From: UBA5239 sp031548025
GTDB lineage: Bacteria; Verrucomicrobiota; Lentisphaeria; Victivallales; Victivallaceae
Direction of reading: 5' to 3'
Assembly: GCA_031548025.1 (NCBI GenBank)
Contig: JAVBRM010000079.1
Span: 1 to 64,000, forward strand
Length of the DNA stretch: 64,000 nucleotides
The notes below the pieces were generated by a model that saw only the letters and a program-made list of their open reading frames with translations, ran no database searches and was not told the DNA's origin. Of this stretch, positions 1 to 8,022 are shown one piece after another. Numbering within the stretch: position 1 is the first letter of the stretch; each line of letters opens with the position of its first letter. The translations under genes and the position numbers were made by a program.

Positions 1-195
1 CGCCATGCCAACGGCATCGGGCTGAAAGTCAATGCCGGACACGGCATCGATTACTGGAATATCGCCGGAATCCTGGAAATACCTCATTTGCAGGAACTCA
101 ATATCGGGCACAGCATTGTCGCCCGGGCGGTGATCGTGGGCCTGGAAATCGCCGTGCGGGAAATGATCAATCTGATGCGTCCGTACAGCAAATAA
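1..195 (+). CDS. pdxJ: Pyridoxine 5'-phosphate synthase, C-terminal part (5' end outside window)
   Basis: Only the last 64 codons are present, read in frame from base 1 to the TAA at 193-195. The peptide contains the PdxJ C-terminal signature: VNAGHGIDYWN (the glycine-rich GHG segment of the phosphate-binding region), then ELNIGHSIVARAVIVGL and a final AVREMINLM helix. PdxJ condenses 1-deoxy-D-xylulose 5-phosphate with 3-amino-2-oxopropyl phosphate to form pyridoxine 5'-phosphate in the DXP-dependent vitamin B6 pathway. It is cytoplasmic. The pilT-like gene follows after 21 bases on the same strand, so the two may be co-transcribed, although their functions are unrelated. The identification is secure from the motif; nothing can be said about the N-terminal part. 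Confidence 0.9.
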   Translation, partial: RHANGIGLKVNAGHGIDYWNIAGILEIPHLQELNIGHSIVARAVIVGLEIAVREMINLMRPYSK

Positions 196-216
196 GCCGG
201 GGAGGGAGACTAATCT

Positions 217-1314
217 ATGGCCAATACGATTTTGCACAATCTCTTTGACTACGCGGTGACCAACGGCGCGTCCGATATCCATATCAAGGAAAACGCGCCG
301 GTGGCGGTCCGGCTCGACGGCGAAATGATCAGCACCGATTTCGTACCCGATTACGAGATGCTGACACGTTTCCTGCACGAGGTAGCCAATGAGGCGCAGA
401 TTGCGAATTTTGAAAAAACCGGCGACCTCGACATTTCCCATTTGGAGGACGAGGTCGGTCGGTTCCGGTTGAATATCCACCGGCAGCGCAATTCGATCAG
501 TATGACTTTGCGGCACGTGAAAAACAAGCTGATGACTTTTGAAGAACTGGGCCTGCCGGTGATACTGCGTTCCATTTCCGAACGCACTCGCGGCATCATC
601 ATTATGACCGGGACCACCGGTTCCGGTAAATCGACCACCATGGCGGCGATGCTTGAGCATGTCAACGTCAATTTCAGCCGCCATGTCATTACCATCGAAG
701 ACCCGATCGAATATGAATTCGAAGACAAAAAATCGTTTTTCGAACAGCGCGAAGTCGGTATCGATACTGAATCTTTTGCCAGTGCGTTGAAGCACGCGCT
801 GCGGCAGGACCCGGATATCATCATGGTCGGTGAAATGCGCGATCGCAACAGTTTTGAAGCGGCGCTTCAAGCCGCCGATACCGGGCATCTGGTGATTACC
901 ACCCTTCACGCCTCGAATGCTTCGCAGACGGTTACCCGTATTCTCGACTTTTTCTCCCGCGACGAGCAGGATCAGATCCGTGAAGCGCTGGCCGGCAACC
1001 TGGTGGCAGTGGTTTCCCAACGGCTGGTTCCGCGCGCCTTTGGCGGTGGCCGGGCACCCATCTGCGAAATCATGATCAATATTCCGTTGGTATCCAAGCT
1101 GATTCTTGATGACAAGCTCGAAAAGCTCTCGTCCGCGATTGCCGCCGGCCGCAACGAGGGGATGCAGACTTTCAATCAGGATCTTTACGATCATGTCCAG
1201 GATGGGCTCATCACCGAAGAAGACGCTTTGCTGGCGTCGGACAATCCGGGACAGTTGAAGATGAATTTCCAAGGAATTTTCCTGTCGCAGGGTGACAGCC
1301 AGATCGTTGGTTAA
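217..1314 (+). CDS. pilT: PilT-family twitching/retraction ATPase
   Basis: A 365-residue hexameric secretion ATPase of the PilT/PilU type. Visible motifs are Walker A GTTGSGKST (about 132-140), the Asp box ITIEDPIEYEF (158-168), Walker B DPDIIMVGEMRD (198-209) and the His box HLVITTLHA (224-232). The N-terminal PAS-like region has the family's ASDIHIKENAPVAVRLDGE sequence. The length matches PilT (about 345-370). PilT powers type IV pilus disassembly from the cytoplasm. The start ATG follows a GGGGAGGGA Shine-Dalgarno sequence. The classical C-terminal AIRNLIRE retraction motif is not recognisable; the equivalent stretch reads SSAIAAGRNEGMQTF, so PilU-like or other retraction paralogues remain possible. 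The gene is relevant because four pseudopilins are encoded later in the window and would need a pilus/secretion machine. Confidence 0.88.
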   Translation: MANTILHNLFDYAVTNGASDIHIKENAPVAVRLDGEMISTDFVPDYEMLTRFLHEVANEAQIANFEKTGDLDISHLEDEVGRFRLNIHRQRNSISMTLRHVKNKLMTFEELGLPVILRSISERTRGIIIMTGTTGSGKSTTMAAMLEHVNVNFSRHVITIEDPIEYEFEDKKSFFEQREVGIDTESFASALKHALRQDPDIIMVGEMRDRNSFEAALQAADTGHLVITTLHASNASQTVTRILDFFSRDEQDQIREALAGNLVAVVSQRLVPRAFGGGRAPICEIMINIPLVSKLILDDKLEKLSSAIAAGRNEGMQTFNQDLYDHVQDGLITEEDALLASDNPGQLKMNFQGIFLSQGDSQIVG

Positions 1315-1403
1315 TTTCTGTATTGGATTTGACGAATTCTTGTATAACTTGCAAAGAATCATCTTTGAAATGCCGACTGTCCGGTGCTTAATTATAATAT
1401 ACT

Positions 1404-1435
1404 GAGCCAACCTTGTTTATTGACGGGGTTGGCTC
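1404..1435 (+). terminator. Stem-loop after pilT
   Basis: Perfect 9-bp inverted repeat GAGCCAACC / GGTTGGCTC with a 14-nt loop, followed by CTTTGATAAT. It lies 90 bp after the pilT stop and just before the MFS gene. The U-tract is short, so termination is plausible rather than certain. Confidence 0.55.
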
Positions 1436-1464
1436 TTTGATAATCAAATCAGGTGTATTTTATA

Positions 1465-2688
1465 ATGATTAACTGGAAACGAAATCTCTTTTTTGTCTGG
1501 CTTTCTCAGCTTTTGACACTGGCGGCTTTCAACATGATCGTGCCGTTTATTCCGCTGTTCATGCGCGACGTCCTGAAAATGGAGGATATCCAAACTCGTG
1601 GGGCGTGGGTGGCGGCGTTTTATTTTGCCGGACAGGTGGGGTTTTGTATTTCGACTCCGGTGTGGGGGACTCTGTCCGACCGCTATGGGCGTAAAATCAT
1701 GCTGTTGCGCGCCAGTTTGATCAGCGGCCTCCTGATGCCGCTGATGATATTTGCACCGTCGGCGGTGTTTCTGGTAGGATTGCGTTTTATCATCGGCTGT
1801 TTCTCGGGGGTTTCCAACGCGGCCCAGACCCTGATCTGCAGTTCCACGCCGGAGGACCGGCACGGAATGGCCTTCGGGGCCCTGAGTTCGGCATTCTGGA
1901 GCGGCAATATGCTTGGCTATGTGCTGGGCGGGGTGGTGATCAGCAAGTTCGGTTTTACCTGGAGTTTTATTACTTCCGGGTTGTTGTGCCTGACTGCGGT
2001 AACCATGATTTTGCTGTTTGTACGCGAGGATTTTGTTTACCGGCCCAAGAAGTATGGCAAGGCGTCACGCGATCGATTGAAGCGTCTCTCGCCGCGCAAG
2101 ATTCCATTTCCTAAATTCAGTTATCTGGTCTGGAGTATCCTGATGCTGTTCATGCTGCTGGGGATTGTCCGGATTTTTGACAATCCGTATGTGGCCATGC
2201 AGGTCGAAGTGATTAACGGAGCGGCGGATATCGCCAAATGGACGGCGATCATCAGCGCCCTGGCGGCAATCGCCGGAATCGGTTCCGGGCTGCTGATGGG
2301 ACATTTGAGCGACCGTTTCCCGGCGAATAAAATCATCCTCCCGGCTTTTATCGGATCGGCGGCAATGATGGCGCTGCAAGGGGCCGCGGTCAATCTGCCG
2401 ATGCTGGGCGGAGCGCGTTTTTTCAAGTACTTCTTTGCCAGCGGAATGGACCCGATATTCCAGTCGATGCTGTCCCGTGCGGTTCCTAAAAACAAGCGCG
2501 GAGCCGCATTCGGCTTTTCTGCCAGCTGCCGGACGGTTGGAGCCCTGCTGGGGTCGGCGCTGAGCGGTGTTGTTGTTTATCAACTTGGGGTACGCTCGGT
2601 ATTCTATGTCGGCGGAATTCTCTTCCTGATCCTGTTGCCGCTGGTGCTTCTGGTCATCAAACTGAGCAAAAAGTTCAAAGTCAGTTGA
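1465..2688 (+). CDS. Major facilitator superfamily transporter
   Basis: A 407-residue polytopic membrane protein with about 12 hydrophobic segments in two six-helix halves, typical of MFS permeases. The loop 2-3 signature appears as GTLSDRYGRKIML, and the equivalent of the second half as GHLSDRFPANKIIL. This is the sugar/drug antiporter pattern (G-x-L-[SA]-D-R-x-G-R). The substrate cannot be read from sequence; the multidrug/DHA1 type looks closest. An upstream in-frame GTG at 1453 is possible, but the AGGTG at 1451-1455 is a good Shine-Dalgarno sequence for the ATG at 1465, so the later start was chosen. The 3' end overlaps the convergent acetyltransferase gene by 8 bp. Confidence 0.85.
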   Translation: MINWKRNLFFVWLSQLLTLAAFNMIVPFIPLFMRDVLKMEDIQTRGAWVAAFYFAGQVGFCISTPVWGTLSDRYGRKIMLLRASLISGLLMPLMIFAPSAVFLVGLRFIIGCFSGVSNAAQTLICSSTPEDRHGMAFGALSSAFWSGNMLGYVLGGVVISKFGFTWSFITSGLLCLTAVTMILLFVREDFVYRPKKYGKASRDRLKRLSPRKIPFPKFSYLVWSILMLFMLLGIVRIFDNPYVAMQVEVINGAADIAKWTAIISALAAIAGIGSGLLMGHLSDRFPANKIILPAFIGSAAMMALQGAAVNLPMLGGARFFKYFFASGMDPIFQSMLSRAVPKNKRGAAFGFSASCRTVGALLGSALSGVVVYQLGVRSVFYVGGILFLILLPLVLLVIKLSKKFKVS

Positions 2689-3178
2689 GTTTCAGCTCAT
2701 AGATATAATCGTCGCAGATGAATCCGCCGCCGATATCTATGGTTTCCTGCGAATAGGGAGTCCAGCCGGCGGCCTGGTAAACCTTCATCGCCCGCTGGTT
2801 GGCTTTGTTGACATTGAGCTTCAATCGCTCAAGACCGTGCTTGATGCCCCAGTCCCGAGCGAATTCCAGCAGTTTTCTGCCGAGACCCAGGCCGCGAATA
2901 TTGCTGTCCAGATATATCTTGTTCAGCTTGCCGGTTTTGTCGCCGAAATCGGTCAGGGTGATATAACCGATGACCTGGCCATCAAGCTTGACCAGGTGAA
3001 AGATCTCGCCTTTGCGGCGGGCTTCTTTCAATGCTTCGATATTGTAATGATTGGCGAGCATATAATCCACCTGGGCGGGCGGGACCATCGAATTGAAGAC
3101 GCCGGGCCAGATACGGATCGCCAGCTCCCGGATTGCCGGGAGTTGATCATCGCCGATTTCAAGGATTTCCAGATTCAT
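2681..3178 (-). CDS. GNAT-family N-acetyltransferase
   Basis: A 165-residue GNAT acetyltransferase. Motif A (acetyl-CoA pyrophosphate binding) is visible as GLGLGRKLLEFA, preceded by the beta4 strand GKLNKIYLD and followed by LNVNKANQRAMKVYQAAGW, the usual N-x-x-A-x-x-x-Y-x-x-x-G-[FW] C-terminal signature. It would transfer acetyl from acetyl-CoA to an amine in the cytoplasm; the substrate is unknown. The start ATG at 3178 shares an ATGA with the stop of the upstream rhamnosidase gene, so the two are probably translationally coupled; a longer frame up to 3235 would run inside the rhamnosidase gene. The 3' end overlaps the convergent MFS gene by 8 bp. Confidence 0.85.
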   Translation of the reverse strand: MNLEILEIGDDQLPAIRELAIRIWPGVFNSMVPPAQVDYMLANHYNIEALKEARRKGEIFHLVKLDGQVIGYITLTDFGDKTGKLNKIYLDSNIRGLGLGRKLLEFARDWGIKHGLERLKLNVNKANQRAMKVYQAAGWTPYSQETIDIGGGFICDDYIYELKLN

Positions 3179-5394
3179 TTTTGACACCTTATTTGACATG
3201 AAAATTGATGTTTGCCTGCCGCGACCTGATGGCATGAACCATCCGGCAGTACGACTTCAGCGGTTTTACCATCTGGAATTTCGACTTCCAGCTCGAAGTT
3301 ATCGCCGTTGTGCTGCCAGCGGCTGGCGATACCCTGATGACTGGCTTCGACGGTGTCCAGGTCCGCCGGGACCATGGGCTTGATTCTGACCCGTTTGAAG
3401 CCGGGGGCTTCTTCCAGCGGCGTGATGCCGGCCAGATACTGGTACATCCAAGCGCTGATATCTCCGAACATGATATGATTGCGCGAGGAAGTGCCTTTCC
3501 AGTTTTCCCACAGAGTCGTGGCGCCGAGGCGTAACCAGTTGACCCAGCCGGGATATTCAGGCTGAGTGATAATCCGGTAAGCTTCGTCGATATAACCGTT
3601 GTCGGCCAGGACCCGCGGCACGTATTTGGCTCCGAGAATCCCGAAATCGGCGATGAAATTGATATCTTTGACTTTGGCCGCCAGCCGGGCCGCCACCGCC
3701 GGTCTTTCTTCTTCGTCGACCAGCCCGTGATAAAGGGCCGTAGCCAGGGAAGTCAGGCCGTCGTCGGCATAAACCCCGTCGCCGTGATAGAATTTACGGT
3801 TGAAGGCCTTGCGGATGGCGGCGGCGTCCGTCGTGAATTTTTTGACGTCGTCCTCATGGCCCATCAGGGCGGCGCATTTGCCCATGGTCACGGTGTCGCA
3901 GTAATAATATCCGGTGGAAGTCACCTGTACCGGCGCCATTTTTTCCTGATTGTAAGCGCACCAGTCACCGAGCCCGAAATCGAGCAGGTGGTCCACGCTC
4001 ATGATCCGGCAGAATTCCATATACTTTTTCATGGCGTCGTAGTTTTCGCGAATGGTTGTCGTGTCGCCGGTGAAAACATAGATGTACCAGGGGATCATGA
4101 TCAGCGCGCTGTCCCAGGCGGGACCGCTGCCCCAGTTGAAGCCCCAGCCGCCGGAAGGTACGATGCCCGGCAATTGGCCGTTCGGCCTCTGGACGTCGCG
4201 GAGGCTCTCCAGCCATTGACGGTACGAGGAGGAGGCGTCGAAGTTGAACAAACCGGTTTCGGCCGCCAGCAGCGCGTCGCCGGTCCAGCCGTTTTTCTCG
4301 CGGTGCGGACAGTCGGTGGGAATGCCGGTGAAATTGCTGAGGTAGGACCAATATGTACATTTTTGCAGAGTATTCAGATCCGCGTTGGAAGACTTGAAAT
4401 GACCGATCGTGTCGAACGAGGTATAGACCACCTGAATCTCAAGTCCGGCGATCTCGCCTTCGCCTTCGATAGCGACCTCGACATAGCGGAAGCCGTGATA
4501 AGTGAAACGGGGCGAATAACTTTCGATACCGCCGCCTTTGGCGATAAACTGGTCGGTCTGGAAAACACCTTCCTTGATAAACATGGCGATATGTTTTTGA
4601 TCGATATTTTTGGCGTCGTCAAGAATTTCGGCGTATTTCAGGGTGAATTTGGTTCCGGTGGCGGCCTTGACCGGAATGGCCGACCAGCCGGTGAGGTTTT
4701 GCCCGGCGTCGAAAATAACACTGCCGGAGTTCGTCCGCCAGAAATCGACCGGCTTCAGGGTCTGCATGACTTTGCACGGCGGCATGAATTGCGGAGTCAG
4801 GATTCCGCCGGGCGGATAAACCATGCGGGCAAAATCCCATTGCGAATCGTCGAAATCCCGCTCAAGCCAGCCGGTCGGTTCAAGTTGGGAGTCGAAAATT
4901 TCACCGTTACGGAGGCCGTCGAAAACCAGGCCGCCGGTACTGATTTTCCACGAAAGGTCGCTGACGCAGACGATGCCGTTGTCATCTTCAAGCTGCAGAA
5001 GCATTTTCGGGTAATCGCGCCAGGAAACTTTGTCGAAGTGCCAGACTTCCAGGCTGTGGGTATTGTACCAGCCGTTGCCCAGGACGGCGCAGACCACATT
5101 GTCGCCGTCCTGCAGATAACCGGTTGCATCCAGCGTTATATAACGGCTGCGGCGGTCATACTGGCTGACTACCGGATCGAGGACTTGATCGCCGACTTTT
5201 TTACCGTTGAGATAGAGTTCATAATAACCCAGTCCGCAGATATGGATACGCGGATTGGCTCCTCCGCGATACTGAAAAACCTTCCTGAAGTAAGGGGCCG
5301 GAATTACCGGATAACGGAAACTCGCCAGAATTTTTTTACCTTGGCCGATCCATTTGGCATCCGCCGAAAAAGGATACTGAATATTCTCGTTCAT
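3175..5394 (-). CDS. GH78 alpha-L-rhamnosidase
   Basis: A 739-residue protein of the bacterial alpha-L-rhamnosidase family (GH78). The catalytic (alpha/alpha)6 barrel carries TDCPHREKNGWTGDA, the hallmark D-C-P-x-R-E-x-x-G-W-x-G-D-A motif with the candidate acid Glu. Upstream are beta domains (LYLNGKKVGDQVLDPVVS; PGGILTPQFMPPCKVMQT). The C-terminal MFGDISAWMYQYLAGI and KPMVPADLDTVEASHQG are also family-typical. It removes terminal alpha-L-rhamnose from oligosaccharides or glycosides. There is no signal peptide at the chosen ATG, so it is probably cytoplasmic and acts on imported oligosaccharides. The ATG at 5394 has a GGTGAG Shine-Dalgarno sequence; about 125 extra in-frame upstream codons run through the promoter and the divergent gene and are rejected. 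It is coupled to the acetyltransferase by an ATGA overlap. Confidence 0.92.
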   Translation of the reverse strand: MNENIQYPFSADAKWIGQGKKILASFRYPVIPAPYFRKVFQYRGGANPRIHICGLGYYELYLNGKKVGDQVLDPVVSQYDRRSRYITLDATGYLQDGDNVVCAVLGNGWYNTHSLEVWHFDKVSWRDYPKMLLQLEDDNGIVCVSDLSWKISTGGLVFDGLRNGEIFDSQLEPTGWLERDFDDSQWDFARMVYPPGGILTPQFMPPCKVMQTLKPVDFWRTNSGSVIFDAGQNLTGWSAIPVKAATGTKFTLKYAEILDDAKNIDQKHIAMFIKEGVFQTDQFIAKGGGIESYSPRFTYHGFRYVEVAIEGEGEIAGLEIQVVYTSFDTIGHFKSSNADLNTLQKCTYWSYLSNFTGIPTDCPHREKNGWTGDALLAAETGLFNFDASSSYRQWLESLRDVQRPNGQLPGIVPSGGWGFNWGSGPAWDSALIMIPWYIYVFTGDTTTIRENYDAMKKYMEFCRIMSVDHLLDFGLGDWCAYNQEKMAPVQVTSTGYYYCDTVTMGKCAALMGHEDDVKKFTTDAAAIRKAFNRKFYHGDGVYADDGLTSLATALYHGLVDEEERPAVAARLAAKVKDINFIADFGILGAKYVPRVLADNGYIDEAYRIITQPEYPGWVNWLRLGATTLWENWKGTSSRNHIMFGDISAWMYQYLAGITPLEEAPGFKRVRIKPMVPADLDTVEASHQGIASRWQHNGDNFELEVEIPDGKTAEVVLPDGSCHQVAAGKHQFSCQIRCQK

Positions 5395-5420
5395 AATCTC
5401 ACCATTGAAAAATTGTGTTG

Positions 5421-5450
5421 ATAATATAAGCGTGATGAAGGATAATGCAA
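5421..5450 (-). promoter_or_regulatory. Possible promoter for the rhamnosidase gene
   Basis: On the minus strand TTGCAT (5450-5445), an 18-bp spacer and TATTAT (5426-5421) lie 27 bp upstream of the start codon. The match is moderate. The divergent deaminase gene has a comparable weak promoter (TTGGCA at 5479, TATAGT at 5503). Confidence 0.4.
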
Positions 5451-5526
5451 CTTTTTCCGTGAAAATTGGGGTCTGGTATTGGCATAAATGTGGATTTTTG
5501 GTTATAGTGAATAAAAAAGGATTTTT

Positions 5527-6072
5527 ATGAGTGCGATACTGGCTCCCGCGATTGTGATGCCGCCATGGCTGCAGAAGATTGAACAGGAAAATCTCGGCAA
5601 AGCCATGGATGATAAAGAAAAACTGCTTTTTGCCATTATGCTGGCGAGTGAAAACGTGCGGCAAGGGCATGGCGGGCCGTTTGGCGCGGCGGTTTTTGAG
5701 CTGGATACCGACCGGTTGGTCGCAGTCGGCGTGAATTCGGTGGTGCCTGCCGGGCAGTCCTGGGCGCACGCCGAAATGATCGCGTTAACCAACGCTCAGA
5801 ATAAGCTTGGAAACTTGTGTCTGAAAGGCTGTGTGCTGGTGGCCAGTTGCGAACCGTGCGCCATGTGCTTCGGCGCCACTCCGTGGAGCGGAGTCGAGAT
5901 GCTGATTTACGGAGCTCCCGGTGAAATGGCGCGCGAACTTGGTTTCGACGAAGGCGACAAAGTCAAGGATTGGCATAAATCCCTTGAAGCCAGAAATATC
6001 AAAGTAATCGGCCCCATGCTCATCCCCGAGGTCAAAGAGCCCTTCGAGCTCTACCATAGAGAAATCTACTGA
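5527..6072 (+). CDS. Nucleoside/nucleobase deaminase (cytidine deaminase fold)
   Basis: A 181-residue zinc deaminase. The zinc site is intact: H-A-E at 81-83 (catalytic Glu83) and P-C-A-M-C at 110-114 (two Cys ligands), with GHGGPFGAAVF upstream as in guanine deaminase/TadA-like proteins. It would hydrolytically deaminate a nucleobase or nucleoside. The closest overall pattern is the guanine-deaminase (GuaD-like) or dCMP/cytosine deaminase group, rather than tRNA-specific TadA, because of the long C-terminal extension. The start follows an AAAAAAGGA Shine-Dalgarno sequence. It is divergent from the rhamnosidase gene and convergent with the acyl-CoA synthetase gene. Confidence 0.8.
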   Translation: MSAILAPAIVMPPWLQKIEQENLGKAMDDKEKLLFAIMLASENVRQGHGGPFGAAVFELDTDRLVAVGVNSVVPAGQSWAHAEMIALTNAQNKLGNLCLKGCVLVASCEPCAMCFGATPWSGVEMLIYGAPGEMARELGFDEGDKVKDWHKSLEARNIKVIGPMLIPEVKEPFELYHREIY

Positions 6073-6080
6073 CTTCTCAT

Positions 6081-6205
6081 AATTGAAAATTGAAAATTGA
6101 AAATGGAAAATCAGGAAGAGAAAATCATTGAATTGAAAATTGAAATAAAGAAGTGGACATGGCCTCTTTAATTTTCAATTTTCAATTGTCCATTTTCAAT
6201 TAATC
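6081..6205. repeat. Heptamer (ATTGAAA) repeat tract in both orientations
   Basis: Runs of AATTGAAAATTGAAA with 7-bp periodicity (6081-6103; 6131-6146) are followed by the reverse orientation (6169-6205, TTTTCAATT units). The same element recurs at 16168-16305. The units resemble the short tandemly repeated heptamers described in other bacteria. Here the tract fills the gap between two convergent genes. Confidence 0.75.
6131..6193. terminator. Likely bidirectional terminator hairpin made of heptamer repeats
   Basis: The left arm (ATTGAAAATTGAAATAAAGA) pairs with the right arm (TCTTTAATTTTCAATTTTC) around a loop at about 6150-6162. It lies exactly between the convergent deaminase and acyl-CoA synthetase stops, so a bidirectional terminator is the simplest reading. 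The stem is AT-rich. Confidence 0.5.
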
Positions 6206-6208
6206 TAA

Positions 6209-7861
6209 TCACATCCAGGTGCAGACGCCGTCTTCGGCGTGCTTGCGGAGGACGTTGCGGCGGATTTTGCCGGAGTAAGTCTTGGGCAGTTGTTCGACGA
6301 ATTCCACATAACGCGGATATTTGTAGGGAGCGGTCAGCGCTTTGGTATGGCGCTGGATGTCTTTGCCCATGGCTTCGGTCGGTGAATAATCCGGTTTCAG
6401 CACGACATAGGCCTTGATCACGATGCCGCGGATCGGGTCAGGGGCACCCACCACCGCGACTTCATGCACCGCCTGGTGCTGCATGATGATATATTCGACT
6501 TCGGACGGACTGATCCGGTAACCCGAGCTCTTGATGATATCGTCGTTACGGCCGGCAAACCACATAAAGCCTTCGGCATCCTTGCGGGCTTTGTCGCCGC
6601 TATAGTAAAAACCGTTGATAAAGGCCTCTTCGTTGGCTTCGTCATTGTCGAGATAGCTGGTGAAAAGTCCGATCGGAGTGTATTCGCCCATTTTGATGGC
6701 GATACGGCCTTCTTCACCATCCTGAACCGGCTTGCCGTCCTCGTCGTGAAGTTCGATATGCCAACCCGGAGTCGGCCTGCCCATGGAACCGGGCCGATAG
6801 GGCATTTCGGGAATGGTACAGGTCATGCAGACGGTTTCGGTTTGCCCGTAACCTTCGTAAATCAACTGTCCGGTACCTTCCTTCCAGGACTGAATGGTTT
6901 CGCTGTGAATGCTTTCTCCAGCGGTAAAACATTTTTTCAATTGGCTCAGGTCGTGTTTCTTCAAATCGCAGAGCACCAGCATCCGGTAGATGGTGGGAGC
7001 GGCGCAGAATGAAGTGACGCCGTATTTTTCCATCAGCGGCGGCAATTCTTCCGGGATAAATTTATGGCGGAAATCGCAAACGAACAGACATGCTCCGGCG
7101 ATCCATTGACCGAAATATCCGCCCCAGGTGATCTTGGCCCAGCCGGTATCGGTCCAGCAGAGATGCAAGTCGTTGCTGGTCAGGCGCTGCCAATAAGTGG
7201 CGGTAACCAGGTGTCCCATTGGGTAAGCATGGTTATGCGCGGCCATTTTTGGGTATTTGCTGGTGCCGGAGGTGAACCAGATCAGCATACGGTCGTCGGC
7301 CTTGGTCCGGATGGGTTCCGGAGTATTGACCTTGTAAAGAGATTCGCGCGGCATTTTCCGGCATTCTTCTTCATAACTGACCCAGCCGGGCTTTTCGCCT
7401 TCGGCCAGCAGCATATGCTGGAAAGTCGGGCATTCATTGAAAATTTCTTCGAATTTGACCGCGTTGTCCACATCGGTGATGACCATTTTGAATTTACCCG
7501 CTTCCATGCGGTGCTTGATATCCAGCGAGGTCAGCAGCGGCGGCAGCGAGCATTGGACGATCCCCAATTTGATCAGGGCGATCGAAAAAATCCACCATTC
7601 GGGGATTCGCGGAAGCATCATGGCGACGGCGTCGTTACGGGTCAGCCCCATATTCAAGAGAATATTGGCGGCGCGGTTGGAAAGATGGCTGATATCCAGA
7701 AAGGTCAGCTTGCGTTCCACACCGTATTGATTGCACCAGATCATGGCCAGCTTGTTGCGATCTTGCGCCGCGCGCATATCGATGATGTCATATCCGAAAT
7801 TATAATAATCCGGAACCTCGATACGGAAATCCGAATCCGTTTTGCTGATCATAGCTGCCAT
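6209..7861 (-). CDS. AMP-forming acyl-CoA synthetase
   Basis: A 550-residue member of the ANL (acyl-CoA synthetase) superfamily. In order: the P-loop-like motif LIWFTSGTSKYPKM, the A5 motif YEGYGQTETV, the A7/A8 hinge YYSGDKARKDAEGFMWFAGRNDDIIKSSG..ISPSEVE and the catalytic C-terminal lysine in PKTYSGKIRRN. It activates a carboxylic acid to an acyl-adenylate and then an acyl-CoA. The overall form resembles medium-chain/short-chain acyl-CoA synthetases (ACSM/acetyl-CoA synthetase-like); the acid is not predictable. The ATG at 7861 follows AGGA with an 11-nt gap; an ATG at 7852 lacks a Shine-Dalgarno sequence. It is divergent from the GntR regulator gene, so shared control by that regulator is possible. 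Confidence 0.88.
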   Translation of the reverse strand: MAAMISKTDSDFRIEVPDYYNFGYDIIDMRAAQDRNKLAMIWCNQYGVERKLTFLDISHLSNRAANILLNMGLTRNDAVAMMLPRIPEWWIFSIALIKLGIVQCSLPPLLTSLDIKHRMEAGKFKMVITDVDNAVKFEEIFNECPTFQHMLLAEGEKPGWVSYEEECRKMPRESLYKVNTPEPIRTKADDRMLIWFTSGTSKYPKMAAHNHAYPMGHLVTATYWQRLTSNDLHLCWTDTGWAKITWGGYFGQWIAGACLFVCDFRHKFIPEELPPLMEKYGVTSFCAAPTIYRMLVLCDLKKHDLSQLKKCFTAGESIHSETIQSWKEGTGQLIYEGYGQTETVCMTCTIPEMPYRPGSMGRPTPGWHIELHDEDGKPVQDGEEGRIAIKMGEYTPIGLFTSYLDNDEANEEAFINGFYYSGDKARKDAEGFMWFAGRNDDIIKSSGYRISPSEVEYIIMQHQAVHEVAVVGAPDPIRGIVIKAYVVLKPDYSPTEAMGKDIQRHTKALTAPYKYPRYVEFVEQLPKTYSGKIRRNVLRKHAEDGVCTWM

Positions 7862-7896
7862 GTTACAATTATTCCTGAATTTAAATAAATTTGAGT

Positions 7897-7925
7897 AATA
7901 TAATCGGCGTAAAGTCAAAAGTCAA
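7897..7925 (-). promoter_or_regulatory. Promoter of the acyl-CoA synthetase gene
   Basis: On the minus strand TTGACT (7925-7920), a 17-bp spacer and TATATT (7902-7897) lie about 36 bp upstream of the start codon. This is a near-consensus sigma-70 promoter. Confidence 0.6.
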
Positions 7926-7969
7926 GCTCAAGCAAACTTTTTTATTATTGGTTTTCGCAAATTGCCGTA

Positions 7970-7998
7970 TTGACAATTATCGGGGATGGCTGTATAAT
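7970..7998 (+). promoter_or_regulatory. Full-consensus sigma-70 promoter of the GntR-headed operon
   Basis: TTGACA at 7970-7975, a 17-bp spacer and TATAAT at 7993-7998: both hexamers and the spacing are perfect. Transcription should begin near 8004-8006, which makes the ATG at 7999 unusable and sets the start codon at 8023. The core overlaps the operator palindrome at 7996-8012. Confidence 0.85.
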
Positions 7999-8012
7999 AT
8001 GTTGAACATATT
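7996..8012. promoter_or_regulatory. Operator palindrome (AATATGTT-G-AACATATT) for the GntR regulator
   Basis: A perfect 8-1-8 inverted repeat centred at 8004, covering the end of the -10 box and the predicted transcription start. Its core GT-TGA-AC matches the GT-N3-AC pattern known for FadR-subfamily GntR operators. Its position predicts autorepression of the operon by blocking polymerase. Confidence 0.75.
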
Positions 8013-8022
8013 GGATATATTT

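Noticed and set aside
3727..5421. Long plus-strand open frame of 564 codons opposite the rhamnosidase gene
   Set aside because: It is the antisense shadow of a clear GH78 gene in GC-rich codons, lacks a start signal and has no recognisable protein pattern.
6081..6205. CRISPR or phage attachment site
   Set aside because: The repeats are simple 7-bp units without spacers, and no integrase or mobile gene is nearby.
7891..8022. Longer N-terminus for the GntR regulator (GTG/ATG at 7891 or 7999)
   Set aside because: A perfect promoter lies at 7970-7998, so these codons are not transcribed or sit at the very 5' end; the family domain starts after 8023.
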